Position numbers and translations under genes: made by a program
NCBI RefSeq assembly: GCF_016820635.1
Contig: NZ_WSFU01000119.1
Coordinates: forward strand, 87,018 to 151,017
From: Anaeromonas gelatinilytica
GTDB lineage: Bacteria; Bacillota; Clostridia; Tissierellales; SIT17
Direction of reading: 5' to 3'
DNA: 64,000 nt
The notes under the pieces: model-generated
The model's database searches: none
The model's input: the letters and a program-made list of their open reading frames with translations, nothing else
What the model was told of the DNA's origin: nothing
Shown here: in pieces, positions 9,163 to 16,855 of the stretch
Layout: each line of letters starts with the position of its first letter
Numbering within the stretch: the first letter of the stretch is position 1

Positions 9163-9519
9163 TTATGCCCAAAAAGCATTAGAAATATGATTTATATAAT
9201 TATTGTCCAAATATACTTCTATTATATCAAATCTAAGTTGTGTGTTATATAATTTTTTATATTTTACATATAATTGAGCTACATTAATTATTTTCTTCTG
9301 CTTCTTATAATCTACTGCTTCAAAAGGATAGCCATATTTTGAATTTCTTCTCAATTTAACTTCAATAAATACTACTATATCATTATCTTTAGCTATAATA
9401 TCTACTTCACCTATTTTAGTGGTAAAATTCTTTTCTAAAATTTTATAGTCTTTATTCAGAAGATATTCTATTGCAGTTTGTTCACCATAATTTCCTTTAT
9501 TTCTATTCTCCTTTTTCAT
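9163..9519 (-). CDS. UPF0102 family endonuclease-like protein YraN
   Basis: This 118-residue protein belongs to the YraN/UPF0102 family, with a restriction-endonuclease-like fold. The predicted nuclease core is visible: GEVDIIAKD near residues 37-45 and FIEVKLRRN near 51-59 match the D...ExK catalytic pattern. A biological role is not settled. The ATG start has GAAGGGA four bases upstream and overlaps the end of the preceding flhB-like gene by 17 bases, so the two are translated together. It is the last gene of the rbgA-rnhB-fliK-like run. Confidence 0.85.
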   Translation of the reverse strand: MKKENRNKGNYGEQTAIEYLLNKDYKILEKNFTTKIGEVDIIAKDNDIVVFIEVKLRRNSKYGYPFEAVDYKKQKKIINVAQLYVKYKKLYNTQLRFDIIEVYLDNNYINHISNAFWA

Positions 9520-9784
9520 CTAATCCCTTCTTTTTATCAACTTCATATACAAAAGCTAGAATTCCAGCTATAGTTTCATATAATTCGAAAGGAATCTCAT
9601 TACCTAATTCAATAGAATATAATTTATTTACTAAATCCTCATCTTTATATACATATATATCTTCATCTTTGCTTTTATTAATTATTTTCGTAGCTACAAT
9701 CCCTTTTCCCTTAGCTATTACCTTAGGTGCTATATCTTTATCCGATTTATATTTCAAAGCAATAGCTATATCTTTATCTTTCAC
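9503..9784 (-). CDS. FlhB C-terminal-domain-like protein (FhlB2/YlqH type)
   Basis: This 93-residue soluble protein matches only the cytoplasmic C-terminal half of the flagellar export switch FlhB (IAIALKYKSDKDIAP, VIAKGKG, IPFELYETIAGILAFVY). It starts just after the point where FlhB cleaves itself, so both the NPTH site and the four membrane helices are missing. The start is GTG. Bacillus subtilis has the same stand-alone form (YlqH) in the same place after rnhB and ylqG. It likely interacts with flagellar export components, but this is inference. Confidence 0.82.
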   Translation of the reverse strand: MKDKDIAIALKYKSDKDIAPKVIAKGKGIVATKIINKSKDEDIYVYKDEDLVNKLYSIELGNEIPFELYETIAGILAFVYEVDKKKGLDEKGE

Positions 9785-9790
9785 CTATAT

Positions 9791-11152
9791 TCACACCCTA
9801 GCGTCAAATATATAATTATTTAAATCTACTTCATTTAAAGGATTAAAATATGTAGTTTCTTCAGAAACTTTTATGTTAATAGTAAAGTTTTTAATACCGA
9901 CATTTTCCAGATATATTTCTAAAATATTTTTATTCTTCCTAATATATTCAGCTATATCTTCATTTTTCAACTTAAAAGTTATATAATTATTATTTTGAAA
10001 AATTTCATACATAATATCTACTTTATCTAAATTATCTGTATTTAATGAAAAATAAATTTTAAATTTATCATTCCTAAACTTATTTTTATTTTTATTAAAT
10101 ATATATACTTTTTCTAGTATTTCTTCATTCTTCAAATTTATAGGATAATATAAAAAAGTCATATTTTTATTTATATTCTTTAAAAAATCTAATTCTTCTT
10201 TTACTGCGTCCAAAAAAGGTTTTATGTCATTATTATCTTGATTACTTATTTTTTCGTTTATTTCATTTATAATTTCTGTTAATTTAGTATAATGATTTTT
10301 AATAATTAATTTTTCATTTTGAATTTTTGTAAAATCACCATTCATATTCACCAAATTATCTAATTTTTCTTTTATATTATATAATTTGCTATCAGCATTT
10401 ATAAAATCTTCAATCTTTTGAACATTAGAAGATAAAAAATTTTTACCTTCGATTATATCCATAGTAAATTTTAAATTTTTAATATTTATATCCATATCAT
10501 TTTTAGAAAGAAATAATAATGCTTTAATAGTATTTTCCTTTAAACTCAAATTTTCACTTTCTCTATTATTTGGGTTTAATTCAAATAAGTTTTTTATTAC
10601 TTCTTTACTTTCTTCTATCTCTTTAGTATTATAATTGATTATTTTTTCTATTCTTTCTTGCTCTAAATCACTGGTTAAAATTTCATTAAATTCTAAATCA
10701 GAATCTAAATTTAAAAATTTATTATCTAAACTCTTAAAAATTAATTCTAATTTATCAATATTTCTAATAAGATTTAAAACAGTTTCTTTATCAATCTTCA
10801 TATCTAAACTTATTAATCCTTTTATGATTTCTATATTTTGCTTTGTATCTACAAGATTATTTTCTTTTAAAACTTTACTAATTAATCCCTCAGAAATTTT
10901 TTCATTAGTTGCCTTATCTTTTGGATTTAAAAATAAAACTTCATCTTTTATTTCCTTAACTACAAACTCTATATCCTTTCCTATTTCTGCATCTAATGGG
11001 ATTTTTGTTTCTGCTTTAATTATATCACCATTATTTAATTCAATAAGTATCTTATTATCTATTTTTTCAACTAGTTTTCCTTTAATAAATATATCATTTT
11101 TAATGTTAAGTATATCTTTATTTAATAATGAAGATATATTATTTAATTTCAT
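9791..11152 (-). CDS. FliK-like (YlqG-type) protein of unknown function
   Basis: A 453-residue, lysine- and asparagine-rich protein. The N-terminal 60 residues look like a small beta domain (KGKLVEKIDNKILIELNNGDI). The middle is helical and poorly conserved. The last 110 residues resemble the hook-length-control domain of FliK, with the pattern FSLNTDNLDKVDI, then YITFKLKNED and a final beta strand IKNFTINI. Position (rnhB before, FlhB-like after) matches ylqG of Bacillus subtilis. FliK normally touches the FlhB C-domain to switch export specificity, so this pair may form a parallel FliK/FlhB-like module. The ribosome-binding site is weak. Function is not known. Confidence 0.65.
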   Translation of the reverse strand: MKLNNISSLLNKDILNIKNDIFIKGKLVEKIDNKILIELNNGDIIKAETKIPLDAEIGKDIEFVVKEIKDEVLFLNPKDKATNEKISEGLISKVLKENNLVDTKQNIEIIKGLISLDMKIDKETVLNLIRNIDKLELIFKSLDNKFLNLDSDLEFNEILTSDLEQERIEKIINYNTKEIEESKEVIKNLFELNPNNRESENLSLKENTIKALLFLSKNDMDINIKNLKFTMDIIEGKNFLSSNVQKIEDFINADSKLYNIKEKLDNLVNMNGDFTKIQNEKLIIKNHYTKLTEIINEINEKISNQDNNDIKPFLDAVKEELDFLKNINKNMTFLYYPINLKNEEILEKVYIFNKNKNKFRNDKFKIYFSLNTDNLDKVDIMYEIFQNNNYITFKLKNEDIAEYIRKNKNILEIYLENVGIKNFTINIKVSEETTYFNPLNEVDLNNYIFDARV

Positions 11153-11163
11153 TATATCACCAT

Positions 11164-11769
11164 CTATAATATATTTTTTAAAAATGTCATCCTATGAATT
11201 GGTGTAGGTCCTAACTTTTTAATAGCATCTCTATGTTCTTTTGTTCCATAACCTTTATTTCTTTCAAAAGCATAACCTTTATATATTTTTGCTAATTCAA
11301 TAAGTTTTCTATCTCTATATACTTTTGCTATTATTGAAGCTGCTGAAATACCATGACACTTTTCATCACCTTTTATTATATTTCTTTGTTCTATATCAAT
11401 ATCTAATTTTTCAGCATCTATAAGCAACATATCGGGCTTTATTTTCTCTCCATTTTTAGTATTTAAATTTTCAATAGCCTTTTTCATTGCCAAATGAGTA
11501 CTTTTTTTTATATTTATTTCATCTATCACATTATTATCAACCGATCCAATTCCTATCGCAATTGACTTATCATATATTATATCGTACAATTTCTCTCTTT
11601 TCTTTGGAGAAATTTTTTTTGAATCCTTAACTCCTTCTATAATTAAATCCTTCGGCATAACTATAGCACAAGCTACTACATCTCCTGCTAAACATCCTCT
11701 ACCAACTTCATCTATACAAGCAATATATTGATAACCATTATTCCAGATTTCTTTCTCTATACTTAACAT
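11164..11769 (-). CDS. rnhB: Ribonuclease HII
   Basis: RNase HII removes ribonucleotides misincorporated into DNA and cuts RNA in RNA-DNA hybrids. The catalytic acidic residues lie in ACIDEVGRGCLAG near the N-terminus and LLIDAEKLD near residue 110, followed by GDEKCHGISAASI, characteristic of type 2 enzymes. The ATG at 11769 has GGAG seven bases upstream; a longer open frame to 11799 lacks a site and runs into the upstream hairpin. The product is 201 residues. It follows rbgA, the order found in Bacillus. Confidence 0.94.
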   Translation of the reverse strand: MLSIEKEIWNNGYQYIACIDEVGRGCLAGDVVACAIVMPKDLIIEGVKDSKKISPKKREKLYDIIYDKSIAIGIGSVDNNVIDEINIKKSTHLAMKKAIENLNTKNGEKIKPDMLLIDAEKLDIDIEQRNIIKGDEKCHGISAASIIAKVYRDRKLIELAKIYKGYAFERNKGYGTKEHRDAIKKLGPTPIHRMTFLKNIL

Positions 11770-11801
11770 TTTAACACTCCATTCTATCAGTCGATTCATA
11801 T

Positions 11802-11839
11802 AATAAAAGACTCCCTAAATAGTGGAAGTCCTTTATTAT
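11802..11839 (-). terminator. Hairpin between rbgA and rnhB
   Basis: A 15-bp stem (two G-U pairs, U-rich 3' arm) with an 8-base loop lies just after rbgA on the minus strand. There is no T run beyond the stem, so it may terminate weakly or act as an RNA-processing or stability element within the operon. Confidence 0.5.
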
Positions 11840-11845
11840 ATTTTA

Positions 11846-12697
11846 CTATATTTTCTTTGGAGTTTCCAGTGAAATATCTCCAATAGTACCATCTCTAAAC
11901 TCATCTAATACTATATTAGCGACACGAGCATAATCTATTTCTTTTTTTCTTAAAATACAACCTCTCCTTATTCCAATATCATCCATTACCTGAAGAGATG
12001 TCTTACCTTCAATCATAACATCATATCTTTTTTCAATACTATTAGAGGCTAAAACCATTAATTTTTCAATTAATTTTAAAGCCAATGTCTCAATATCCAT
12101 TATTTCATCTTTTATTGCTCCAGTAAATGCAAGATTTAATGCCACTTCTTGTTCCTCAAACTTCGGCCATAAAATACCTGGTGTATCTAATAACTCAATA
12201 TTTCCCTTCAATTTAATCCATTGTTTTCCTTTTGTTACTCCTGGTCTATCTCCAGTTTTAGCACTTTTTCTTCCTGCTAATGAATTTATTAATGTAGATT
12301 TACCTACATTAGGTATACCTACTATCATAGCCCTAATAGGTTTATTCTTTATGCCTCTACTTAATAATTTTTCTTTTTTTTCTTTAACAAGATTATTAGT
12401 CTCGCTTATAATTTGTGATACGCCTTTATTTTTTATAGCATCTACTAATACTGTATTTACTCCTAATTTGCTAAAATATTCTACCCATTCTTTATTTATA
12501 TTAGAATTACTAAGATCACTTTTATTCATAATAACAATTCTTGGTTTATTCTGAACTATTTTATCTATTTCTGGATTTCTGCTACTTAAAGGAATTCTTG
12601 AATCAATTAATTCATACACAATATCCACTAATTTCAAATTCTTTTGTAATAATTCTCTAGTCTTTTTCATATGTCCTGGAAACCAATTTATATTCAT
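11846..12697 (-). CDS. rbgA: Ribosome biogenesis GTPase RbgA (YlqF)
   Basis: RbgA is a circularly permuted GTPase needed for late 50S assembly in Firmicutes. The permuted order is visible: G4 NKSD at 58-61 precedes G1 GIPNVGKS at 127-134, the G2 region RPGVTKG near 151-157, and G3 DTPG at 171-174. The N-terminus NWFPGHMKKT is a family signature, and the C-terminal ANTAR-like helical domain is present. It follows rplS, whose product it helps the ribosome to accommodate along with L16 and others. Confidence 0.96.
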   Translation of the reverse strand: MNINWFPGHMKKTRELLQKNLKLVDIVYELIDSRIPLSSRNPEIDKIVQNKPRIVIMNKSDLSNSNINKEWVEYFSKLGVNTVLVDAIKNKGVSQIISETNNLVKEKKEKLLSRGIKNKPIRAMIVGIPNVGKSTLINSLAGRKSAKTGDRPGVTKGKQWIKLKGNIELLDTPGILWPKFEEQEVALNLAFTGAIKDEIMDIETLALKLIEKLMVLASNSIEKRYDVMIEGKTSLQVMDDIGIRRGCILRKKEIDYARVANIVLDEFRDGTIGDISLETPKKI

Positions 12698-12737
12698 AAA
12701 ATCACTCCAATTTCATATTCATTCTATATATGAAATA

Positions 12738-12760
12738 ATGGGACTGTCACCAGCCCCATA
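12738..12760 (-). terminator. Hairpin after rplS
   Basis: Arms TGGGGCTG and CAGTCCCA enclose a 4-base GTGA loop, followed by TTATTTC on the minus strand. This is a probable, not strong, terminator that would trim the abundant rplS message before rbgA. Confidence 0.6.
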
Positions 12761-12766
12761 ACTTTA

Positions 12767-13114
12767 TTAATAATCTCTTTTTTCTTTAACTTTAGCTCTC
12801 TTACCAGTTCTTTCTCTTAAGTAGTATAATTTAGATCTTCTTACACTACCTTTTCTTGTTACTACTAATTTTTCGATTTTAGGTGAATGTAATGGGAAAG
12901 TTCTTTCTACCCCTACTCCATAAGAAATTCTTCTTACAGTAAAAGTTTCTCTATTACTTCCGCCTTGTTTCTTAATTACTGTACCTTCAAAAACCTGAAT
13001 TCTTTCTCTATTACCTTCTTTAATATGATAATGTACTTGTACTGTATCACCAACATTAAAATCACAAATATTATTGTTTAATTGCTCTTGTTCAATCATT
13101 TTAATTATATTCAT
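12767..13114 (-). CDS. rplS: 50S ribosomal protein L19
   Basis: L19 sits at the subunit interface of the 50S particle, near the 16S contact. The 115-residue protein has [27 protein letters not shown] and a C-terminal [14 protein letters not shown] typical of the family. The first ATG has GGGAGG nine bases upstream. It has its own sigma-A promoter and a structured leader, so it can be transcribed separately from trmD; this is also how L19 is autoregulated in other Firmicutes. Confidence 0.97.
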   Translation of the reverse strand: MNIIKMIEQEQLNNNICDFNVGDTVQVHYHIKEGNRERIQVFEGTVIKKQGGSNRETFTVRRISYGVGVERTFPLHSPKIEKLVVTRKGSVRRSKLYYLRERTGKRAKVKEKRDY

Positions 13115-13179
13115 ATTTTTCTACCTCCCTTCTGCCTAGACGTTCTTACCTTTAAGATAGAGGACCGTCCGTGTTACCC
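13115..13179 (-). ncRNA. Probable L19 leader (ribosomal protein autoregulatory element)
   Basis: Between the predicted transcription start and the rplS ribosome-binding site lies about 65 bases beginning GGGTAACACGGACGGTCC and later AACGTCTAGG. The complementary parts (GGACG with CGTCT) can close a hairpin. Sequence and position resemble the L19 leader family described in Bacilli and Clostridia. A covariance search was not possible here. Confidence 0.55.
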
Positions 13180-13184
13180 ATGTA

Positions 13185-13213
13185 ATTATAGCACATAGAA
13201 GAACATATTACAA
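13185..13213 (-). promoter_or_regulatory. Sigma-A promoter for rplS
   Basis: On the minus strand, -35 TTGTAA (13208-13213) and -10 TATAAT (13185-13190) are separated by exactly 17 bases. The -35 overlaps the trmD stop codon. Confidence 0.75.
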
Positions 13214-13945
13214 CTTATTTTTTTCTTCTTGTTCAATCTTATCTAAATATCTTTTCTCTTCTAATGATAAATTTATATTTTCAAGCAAATCTGGTCTGTT
13301 TTTATATGTTAACTTAATAGATTCATATTTTCTCCATTCATCTATCTTTTTATGATTTCCTGATAATAGAATTTCTGGTACCTCATGTCCTTTAAATTCT
13401 CTAGGTCTAGTGTACTGAGGATATTCTAGTAATCCATTGTAATGAGACTCATCTATAAAAGATTCATCACTTTTTAAAACTCCAGGTAATAAACGTACAA
13501 TTGAATCTATCATTACCATTGCAGGAATTTCTCCCCCAGTAAGAACATAATCTCCTAACGAAATAATATCATCAACATAATTTTCTATAATTCTATTATC
13601 TATACCCTCATAATGTCCACATAAAAAAACTAAATCTTTCTCTCTTGATAGTTCATTGGCCATGCTTTGATTAAAAACTTTTCCCTTTGGACTTAAATAA
13701 ATAACTCTAGAATAATCTGATTTAACATGCTCTATAGCTCTATAAATAGGTTCAGGCTTCATGACCATACCTGGTCCACCTCCAAAGGGATAGTCATCAA
13801 CTCTATTATGTTTATCATTAGAAAAATCTCTTATATTAATGTATTTTAATTCTACAATATTATTTTCAATAGCTCTTCCAATAATGCTTTCCCCTAATAC
13901 TGATTTAAACATATCTGGGAAAAGAGATAAAATACTAATTTTCAT
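13208..13945 (-). CDS. trmD: tRNA (guanine-N1)-methyltransferase TrmD
   Basis: TrmD methylates G37 next to the anticodon of several tRNAs using S-adenosylmethionine, preventing frameshifting. It is a trefoil-knot SPOUT enzyme. Family signatures include MKISILSLFPDMF, DDYPFGGGPGMVMKPEP, and GDYVLTGGEIPAM. The length of 245 residues is normal. It overlaps the rimM stop by 4 bases (ATGA), giving translational coupling. Confidence 0.97.
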   Translation of the reverse strand: MKISILSLFPDMFKSVLGESIIGRAIENNIVELKYINIRDFSNDKHNRVDDYPFGGGPGMVMKPEPIYRAIEHVKSDYSRVIYLSPKGKVFNQSMANELSREKDLVFLCGHYEGIDNRIIENYVDDIISLGDYVLTGGEIPAMVMIDSIVRLLPGVLKSDESFIDESHYNGLLEYPQYTRPREFKGHEVPEILLSGNHKKIDEWRKYESIKLTYKNRPDLLENINLSLEEKRYLDKIEQEEKNKL

Positions 13946-14436
13946 TCTAATAACCCCTCTATAGGTTTTATTATAATTTTTTTCTCTTCTAAATTAATCC
14001 CTTTAACAAATTCCTTAACTGCTGGTATTAAATATTCTTTTTTATTACCTTTTACCACATATACATCATTTGCTCCTGGTGTTAATACATCTTTTACAAT
14101 ACCTATTTCTAATCCATCTACAGTAAGCACCTTTAATCCTTTTATTTGAAATATAAAATAAGTATCTTTTTCTAATTCCACTGTATCTTCTATTGTAATA
14201 TACATATATTCATTTTTAAACTTCATAACATCATTTATATTATTAAAATCCTTAATACTAATTATTGGAAAACCCTTTTTATACCATACCTTATTAATAA
14301 TATATTCCTCACTATTAATATATACTTTATTCAAATCATTAAATCTTTTATAATCGTCAGTTAAAGGAAGTATTTTTAATTCTCCTTTAATCCCGTGGGT
14401 ATTTACTATTTTCCCTACTTTTATTTTGTCTATCAT
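13942..14436 (-). CDS. rimM: 16S rRNA processing protein RimM
   Basis: RimM assists maturation of the 30S head and binds ribosomal protein S19. The 164-residue protein has an N-terminal RimM barrel with VGKIVNTHGIKGELK and a C-terminal PRC-barrel-like domain with GIVKDVLTPGANDVYVV and YLIPAVKEFVK. It is coupled to trmD by a 4-base overlap and lies downstream of khpA with a long hairpin between them. Confidence 0.96.
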   Translation of the reverse strand: MIDKIKVGKIVNTHGIKGELKILPLTDDYKRFNDLNKVYINSEEYIINKVWYKKGFPIISIKDFNNINDVMKFKNEYMYITIEDTVELEKDTYFIFQIKGLKVLTVDGLEIGIVKDVLTPGANDVYVVKGNKKEYLIPAVKEFVKGINLEEKKIIIKPIEGLLE

Positions 14437-14463
14437 TTTTACACACCTCTTGCTTAATAATGG

Positions 14464-14508
14464 GATTATATAAAAGGGACTAGTAAAACTAATCCCTTTT
14501 ATATAATC
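14464..14508 (-). other. 21-bp intercistronic hairpin between khpA and rimM
   Basis: A 21-bp stem with one G-U pair and a 3-base loop spans the khpA stop codon. A run of four T lies within the 3' arm but no T tract follows, so it is not a canonical terminator. It may stabilise the khpA message end, block readthrough partly, or be an RNase III site. Confidence 0.6.
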
Positions 14509-14726
14509 TCAACAACTACTCTTTTATTTTCTTTAATAGCAGCTGCTTTAACAACGGTTCTTATAGCTTTTGCTATTCTACCTTGTTTTCCAATTACTTT
14601 ACCCATATCATCTGGGGCTACCTTTAATTCAATGATAACTGACTGTGATCCCTCTACTTCATTTACTTCAACAGCATCAGGATTATCTACAAGTGCTTTT
14701 GCAATCATTTCTACTAAATCTTTCAT
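14499..14726 (-). CDS. khpA: KH-domain RNA-binding protein KhpA (YlqC)
   Basis: KhpA is a small single-KH RNA-binding protein that pairs with KhpB/EloR and influences cell elongation and small-RNA biology in Gram-positive bacteria. The 75 residues contain the KH motif GKVIGKQGRIAKAIR. The ATG at 14726 follows GGGGGGTG; the longer open frame overlaps rpsP and is rejected. It lies 22 bases after rpsP, the standard rpsP-khpA-rimM order. Confidence 0.94.
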   Translation of the reverse strand: MKDLVEMIAKALVDNPDAVEVNEVEGSQSVIIELKVAPDDMGKVIGKQGRIAKAIRTVVKAAAIKENKRVVVEII

Positions 14727-14748
14727 TTTTTCACCCCCCTGAAAGCTA

Positions 14749-15018
14749 CTATGCTTTTTTGGATTCCTCAAATTTTTCAAGAACACCATTGTTTTTGAAA
14801 AGACTATTTACAGTATCAGTAGGTTTAGCACCATCTTTCAACCATTTTACAGCCTTATCAGCATCTATTTTAAATTCTTTAGGTTCAGAAATTGGATTGT
14901 AATATCCAAGCTCTTCGATAAATCTTCCATCTCTTGGTGAACGAGAATCAGCAACTACTATTCTATAGAAAGGCTTTTTCTTAGCTCCCATTCTTTTTAA
15001 TCTAATTTTAACTGACAT
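14749..15018 (-). CDS. rpsP: 30S ribosomal protein S16
   Basis: S16 is an early-binding protein of the 30S body. The 89-residue sequence starts with the near-invariant [20 protein letters not shown], with [20 protein letters not shown] following. It is 29 bases after ffh, so signal recognition and ribosomal protein genes share a transcript here. Confidence 0.98.
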   Translation of the reverse strand: MSVKIRLKRMGAKKKPFYRIVVADSRSPRDGRFIEELGYYNPISEPKEFKIDADKAVKWLKDGAKPTDTVNSLFKNNGVLEKFEESKKA

Positions 15019-15047
15019 TTAATTTCACCTCCTTAAAGTACTCCTAT

Positions 15048-16391
15048 TTATTTGAAAAATGGGAAGTTCATTCTTCCTCTTTTTTTCATAGCTTTTTCCA
15101 TACCAGAAAATTGCTTCATCATTTTCCTAGTCTCTTTAAATTGTTTTAAAAGTCGGTTTACATCTTGAATATTAGTTCCACTTCCTTTTGCAATTCTTTT
15201 TCTTCTACTACCATCTATAATAGATGGATTATTTCTTTCGTCCTTAGTCATTGATTTTATTATTGCTTCTATTTTAACTAATTCTTTATCATCAACATTT
15301 AGTTTTTTTAATTGTTTAGAATTCATTCCAGGAATCATTTCCAGAACTTGACTCAATGGACCCATATTTTTCATTTGCTCCAATTGATCCAAGAAATCAT
15401 CGAAAGTAAACTCTTGATTCTTTAATTTTTTTTCTAATTCCATTGCTTTTTTTTGATCTATATTAGCTTGAGCTTTTTCAATAAGACTTAGCATATCTCC
15501 CATTCCTAAAATTCTAGAAGCCATTCTATCTGGATGGAAAGGTTCTAAATCTTCAAGTTTTTCTCCCATACCAACAAATTTCAATGGTTTTTCCGTAACA
15601 GCTCTAATTGATAAAGCTGCACCACCTCTAGCATCTCCATCAAGTTTTGTTAATACAACACCATCAATATCTAATCTTTCATTAAAACTTTCAGCAACAG
15701 AAACAGCATCTTGTCCTGTCATAGCATCAACTACTAATAAAATCTCATTAGGATTAATCGAATCCTTAATATCTCTAAGTTCATCCATCAATCCTTCATC
15801 GATATGAAGTCTTCCCGCTGTATCTATAATAATAACATCATTACCATTTTTCTTTCCTTGCTCTAAAGCTGCATTAGCTATATTAACAGGATTCTGCTTA
15901 TCCCCCATAGAGAATACAGGAATATCAACTTGTTTTCCAACTACTTCTAATTGTTTTATAGCAGCAGGTCTATAAATATCACAAGCTACCAATAAAGGAT
16001 TCTTTCCTTTCTTCTTTAAATGATTTCCTAATTTACCCGATAATGTTGTTTTACCTGCTCCTTGAAGTCCACATAACATTATAATTGTAGGAGGATTATC
16101 TGCAAAATTAATCTTACTTTCTTTTTCTCCCATTAAAGATGTAAGTTCTTCGTTAACTATCTTTATAACTTGCTGACCAGGAGTAAGACTTTCCATAACT
16201 TCATGCCCTACAGCTCTTTCATTAATTTTATTAATAAATTTCTTAACAACTTTAAAATTAACATCTGCTTCTAGAAGTGCTAATTTCACTTCTCTCATTG
16301 CTTGTTTTACATCTTTTTCAGTCAATTTGCCTTTTCCCTTTAATTTTCCAAGGGTATTTTGAAGTTTTTCAGCTAAACTCTCAAAAACCAC
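15048..16391 (-). CDS. ffh: Signal recognition particle protein Ffh
   Basis: Ffh binds signal sequences emerging from the ribosome and, with SRP RNA, takes them to FtsY at the membrane. The 447-residue protein has an N domain, a GTPase G domain (G1 GLQGAGKTT near 106, DTAGR near 190, TKLDGDARGG near 250) and a methionine-rich M domain ending KKRGRMNFPF. The start is GTG with AGGAGG seven bases upstream. It shares one base with the ylxM stop codon. Confidence 0.97.
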   Translation of the reverse strand: MVFESLAEKLQNTLGKLKGKGKLTEKDVKQAMREVKLALLEADVNFKVVKKFINKINERAVGHEVMESLTPGQQVIKIVNEELTSLMGEKESKINFADNPPTIIMLCGLQGAGKTTLSGKLGNHLKKKGKNPLLVACDIYRPAAIKQLEVVGKQVDIPVFSMGDKQNPVNIANAALEQGKKNGNDVIIIDTAGRLHIDEGLMDELRDIKDSINPNEILLVVDAMTGQDAVSVAESFNERLDIDGVVLTKLDGDARGGAALSIRAVTEKPLKFVGMGEKLEDLEPFHPDRMASRILGMGDMLSLIEKAQANIDQKKAMELEKKLKNQEFTFDDFLDQLEQMKNMGPLSQVLEMIPGMNSKQLKKLNVDDKELVKIEAIIKSMTKDERNNPSIIDGSRRKRIAKGSGTNIQDVNRLLKQFKETRKMMKQFSGMEKAMKKRGRMNFPFFK

Positions 16392-16765
16392 TATCTCACC
16401 TCCTGATTATTTTTAAGTAACTGTTCAATAATTAAATTTATATTTTCAAATATTGTTTTATTCTCATCATTAATATTAACTAATTCCTTCAATTTTTCTA
16501 ATAAAAATTTTAATTCTTTAATTTTTAATCGATTATTTTCAAATTTTTCTACCAATCCTAAAGTTTTTTCATATTTATATAAAGATACCTCAGCCCTTTT
16601 AATCAAATCATATACACCTTGTCTACTTATATTTAACTGCTCACCTATCTCACTTAAAGTAAGATCATGTATATAATATAATTCAATACTTTGATACTGT
16701 TTTGTACTTAAAAGTTTTCCATAAAAATCGAATAATAATCCTATTTCCACAACTTTTTCAAACAT
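16391..16765 (-). CDS. ylxM: UPF0122 family helix-turn-helix protein YlxM
   Basis: YlxM is a small helix-turn-helix protein, always beside ffh in Firmicutes, that was reported to bind SRP components and modulate their GTPase cycle in Streptococcus. Here it is 124 residues with a sigma-70-region-4-like fold: YYIHDLTLSEIGEQLNISRQGVYDLIKRAE near 30-60. It starts the ylxM-ffh-rpsP operon, behind a consensus sigma-A promoter. Confidence 0.92.
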   Translation of the reverse strand: MFEKVVEIGLLFDFYGKLLSTKQYQSIELYYIHDLTLSEIGEQLNISRQGVYDLIKRAEVSLYKYEKTLGLVEKFENNRLKIKELKFLLEKLKELVNINDENKTIFENINLIIEQLLKNNQEVR

Positions 16766-16821
16766 GTAATCAACCTTTATATAATAATATATAACTGTAA
16801 AGTTATTACCTTGACAGATGT

Positions 16822-16850
16822 ATTGTATAATAGATTTCCCTACTTGTCAA
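16822..16850 (-). promoter_or_regulatory. Sigma-A promoter for ylxM-ffh-rpsP
   Basis: On the minus strand, a perfect -35 TTGACA (16845-16850) and -10 TACAAT (16822-16827) are spaced by 17 bases. The -35 lies just after the ftsY stop codon, so ffh can be expressed independently of smc-ftsY. Confidence 0.82.
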
Positions 16851-16855
16851 TTATT

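Noticed and set aside
10635..11207. A 190-codon plus-strand frame opposite the FliK-like gene
   Set aside because: Low-complexity serine, leucine, isoleucine and phenylalanine composition, no ribosome-binding site, and no domain. The minus-strand gene fits the operon spacing.
14727..14789. N-terminal extension of khpA into rpsP
   Set aside because: The extra 21 codons overlap rpsP and include the GGGGGG ribosome-binding site.
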